Shown here: piece after piece, positions 6,575 to 7,183 of the stretch
Position numbering within the stretch: the first letter of the stretch is position 1
How the letters are laid out: each line of letters starts with the position of its first letter
Origin: Bacillota bacterium
GTDB taxonomy: Bacteria > Bacillota > Bacilli > ZCTH02-B2
Reading direction: 5' to 3'
Assembly (NCBI GenBank): GCA_017577895.1
Contig: PKQY01000067.1
Span: 1 to 7,183 of the forward strand
Length of the DNA: 7,183 nt
The notes under the pieces: model-generated
The model's input: only the letters and a program-made list of their open reading frames with translations
Database searches by the model: none
What the model was told of the DNA's origin: nothing
Translations under genes and position numbers: made by a program

Positions 6575-7183
6575 CCAGGCCGATCGGCTGCGGGAGTTGA
6601 TCCGGCAGATGAAAGAACGGGAACAACGGGCGTCAGCGAAAGAGCATCCAGATATGGTTGGGCAATCGGAAAGGTCGCGCAACGTGAAGGCGGTGACGGT
6701 CTCGGGGGATGAAGCGTTTATAGGTATATCGCCGGATGGGAAACGGCCGCCGGCAGCGGGAATACGGGCCGCACTGCCGAATTGGGAAGATGCGTCTGCG
6801 GATTTCGCTAAAGAGACGCGGGTGATCGCGGTTGCCAGCGGAAAAGGCGGGGTCGGAAAGACGAATTTTGTCTTGAATTTTGGGCTGGCGTTGCGGCAGT
6901 TGGGCCATCGGGTGTTGATCTGGGATGCCGACTTCGGTTTTTCCAACCTGCATGTCTTAATGGGCCAAACACCGTCCGTGACCTTACTGTCGTTGCTAGA
7001 AAAGGAACTTGACATTTGGCAGGCCGTCACGCCGGGCGTGGAAGGTTTGGAGTATATTTCCAGCGGACAAGGGATGCGGGAGCTGTTTCATTTAACCGAA
7101 GAGAAGTTGAACCACTTTCTCACCCAATTCATGCAGCTCAGGACGTATGCCGATTATTTGCTGATCGACTTAGGTGCCGGTCT
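6567..7183 (+). CDS. flhG: Flagellum number regulator FlhG (YlxH), MinD-like ATPase, 3'-truncated
   Basis: FlhG is a MinD/ParA-type ATPase that limits flagellar number and activates the FlhF GTPase. About 205 residues are visible and the frame runs off the window. The N-terminus MTDQADRLRELIRQ carries the DQAxxLR motif known to stimulate FlhF. The deviant Walker A motif SGKGGVGKTN lies at residues 91-100, with both lysines (93 and 98) present. It is followed by the switch-I-like WDADFGFSNLHVLMG (119-133) and the Walker B-like LLIDLGAG (198-205). The stretch of about 70 residues between the DQA helix and the ATPase core is longer than I recall for Bacillus subtilis FlhG, where Walker A begins near residue 35-40. 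This linker is polar and proline/alanine-containing. The gene overlaps flhF by eight bases and has a strong ribosome binding site. The C-terminal membrane-targeting helix is outside the window. Confidence 0.95.
   Translation, partial: MTDQADRLRELIRQMKEREQRASAKEHPDMVGQSERSRNVKAVTVSGDEAFIGISPDGKRPPAAGIRAALPNWEDASADFAKETRVIAVASGKGGVGKTNFVLNFGLALRQLGHRVLIWDADFGFSNLHVLMGQTPSVTLLSLLEKELDIWQAVTPGVEGLEYISSGQGMRELFHLTEEKLNHFLTQFMQLRTYADYLLIDLGAG

Noticed and set aside
6353..7030. A 225-codon open frame on the - strand across the flhF/flhG junction
   Set aside because: Its protein shows no recognisable features, and the + strand carries FlhF and FlhG with intact motifs through the same bases.
1..7183. 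Mobile elements, CRISPR arrays, tRNA or rRNA genes, or an undescribed accessory system
   Set aside because: Coding sequence fills almost the entire window with conserved flagellar genes in standard order. No direct repeat array, inverted terminal repeat, transposase or RNA gene was seen.

Overview
This window is a contiguous, tightly packed piece of a bacterial flagellar (fla/che-type) operon. All recognised genes lie on the + strand: fliO (5'-truncated) - fliP - fliQ - fliR - flhB - flhA - flhF - flhG (3'-truncated). Gene order, protein lengths and sequence signatures match the Bacillus-type operon, in which fliO (also called fliZ) is followed by the export-gate genes and then by flhF/flhG and chemotaxis genes. 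The organism is therefore most likely a motile member of the Bacillota, probably of the class Bacilli. By eye the DNA is moderately GC-rich (above 50%), with heavy use of TTG for Leu and CGG for Arg, unlike low-GC Bacillus. I cannot name a genus.

Layout. Bases 1-573 hold the membrane-anchored assembly factor FliO. Bases 557-2318 hold FliP, FliQ and FliR, which together form the export-gate channel. Bases 2320-3375 hold FlhB, the self-cleaving substrate-specificity switch. A 62-base gap (3376-3437), the longest non-coding stretch, follows and contains a strong ribosome binding site and a possible 12-codon ORF. Bases 3438-5471 hold FlhA, the large gate subunit with a cytoplasmic docking domain. 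Bases 5468-6574 hold the SRP-type GTPase FlhF. Bases 6567-7183 hold the start of the MinD-like ATPase FlhG.

How the genes work together. FliO helps build the FliP/FliQ/FliR complex. FlhB and FlhA join it to form the flagellar type III export apparatus, which sends rod, hook and filament subunits through the basal body. FlhF and FlhG control where and how many flagella are built, and FlhG stimulates the FlhF GTPase through its N-terminal DQA motif. Neighbouring genes overlap or are a few bases apart, and several begin with GTG or TTG, which suggests translational coupling within one transcript. I see no promoter, terminator, RNA gene, mobile element or CRISPR array.

I did not find a previously undescribed system. 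The points worth a second look are small: a long linker in FlhG, a possible +1 frameshift site at the fliR/flhB junction, a tiny ORF overlapping the flhA start, T7 runs in fliP and fliR, and the uncertain fliP start.
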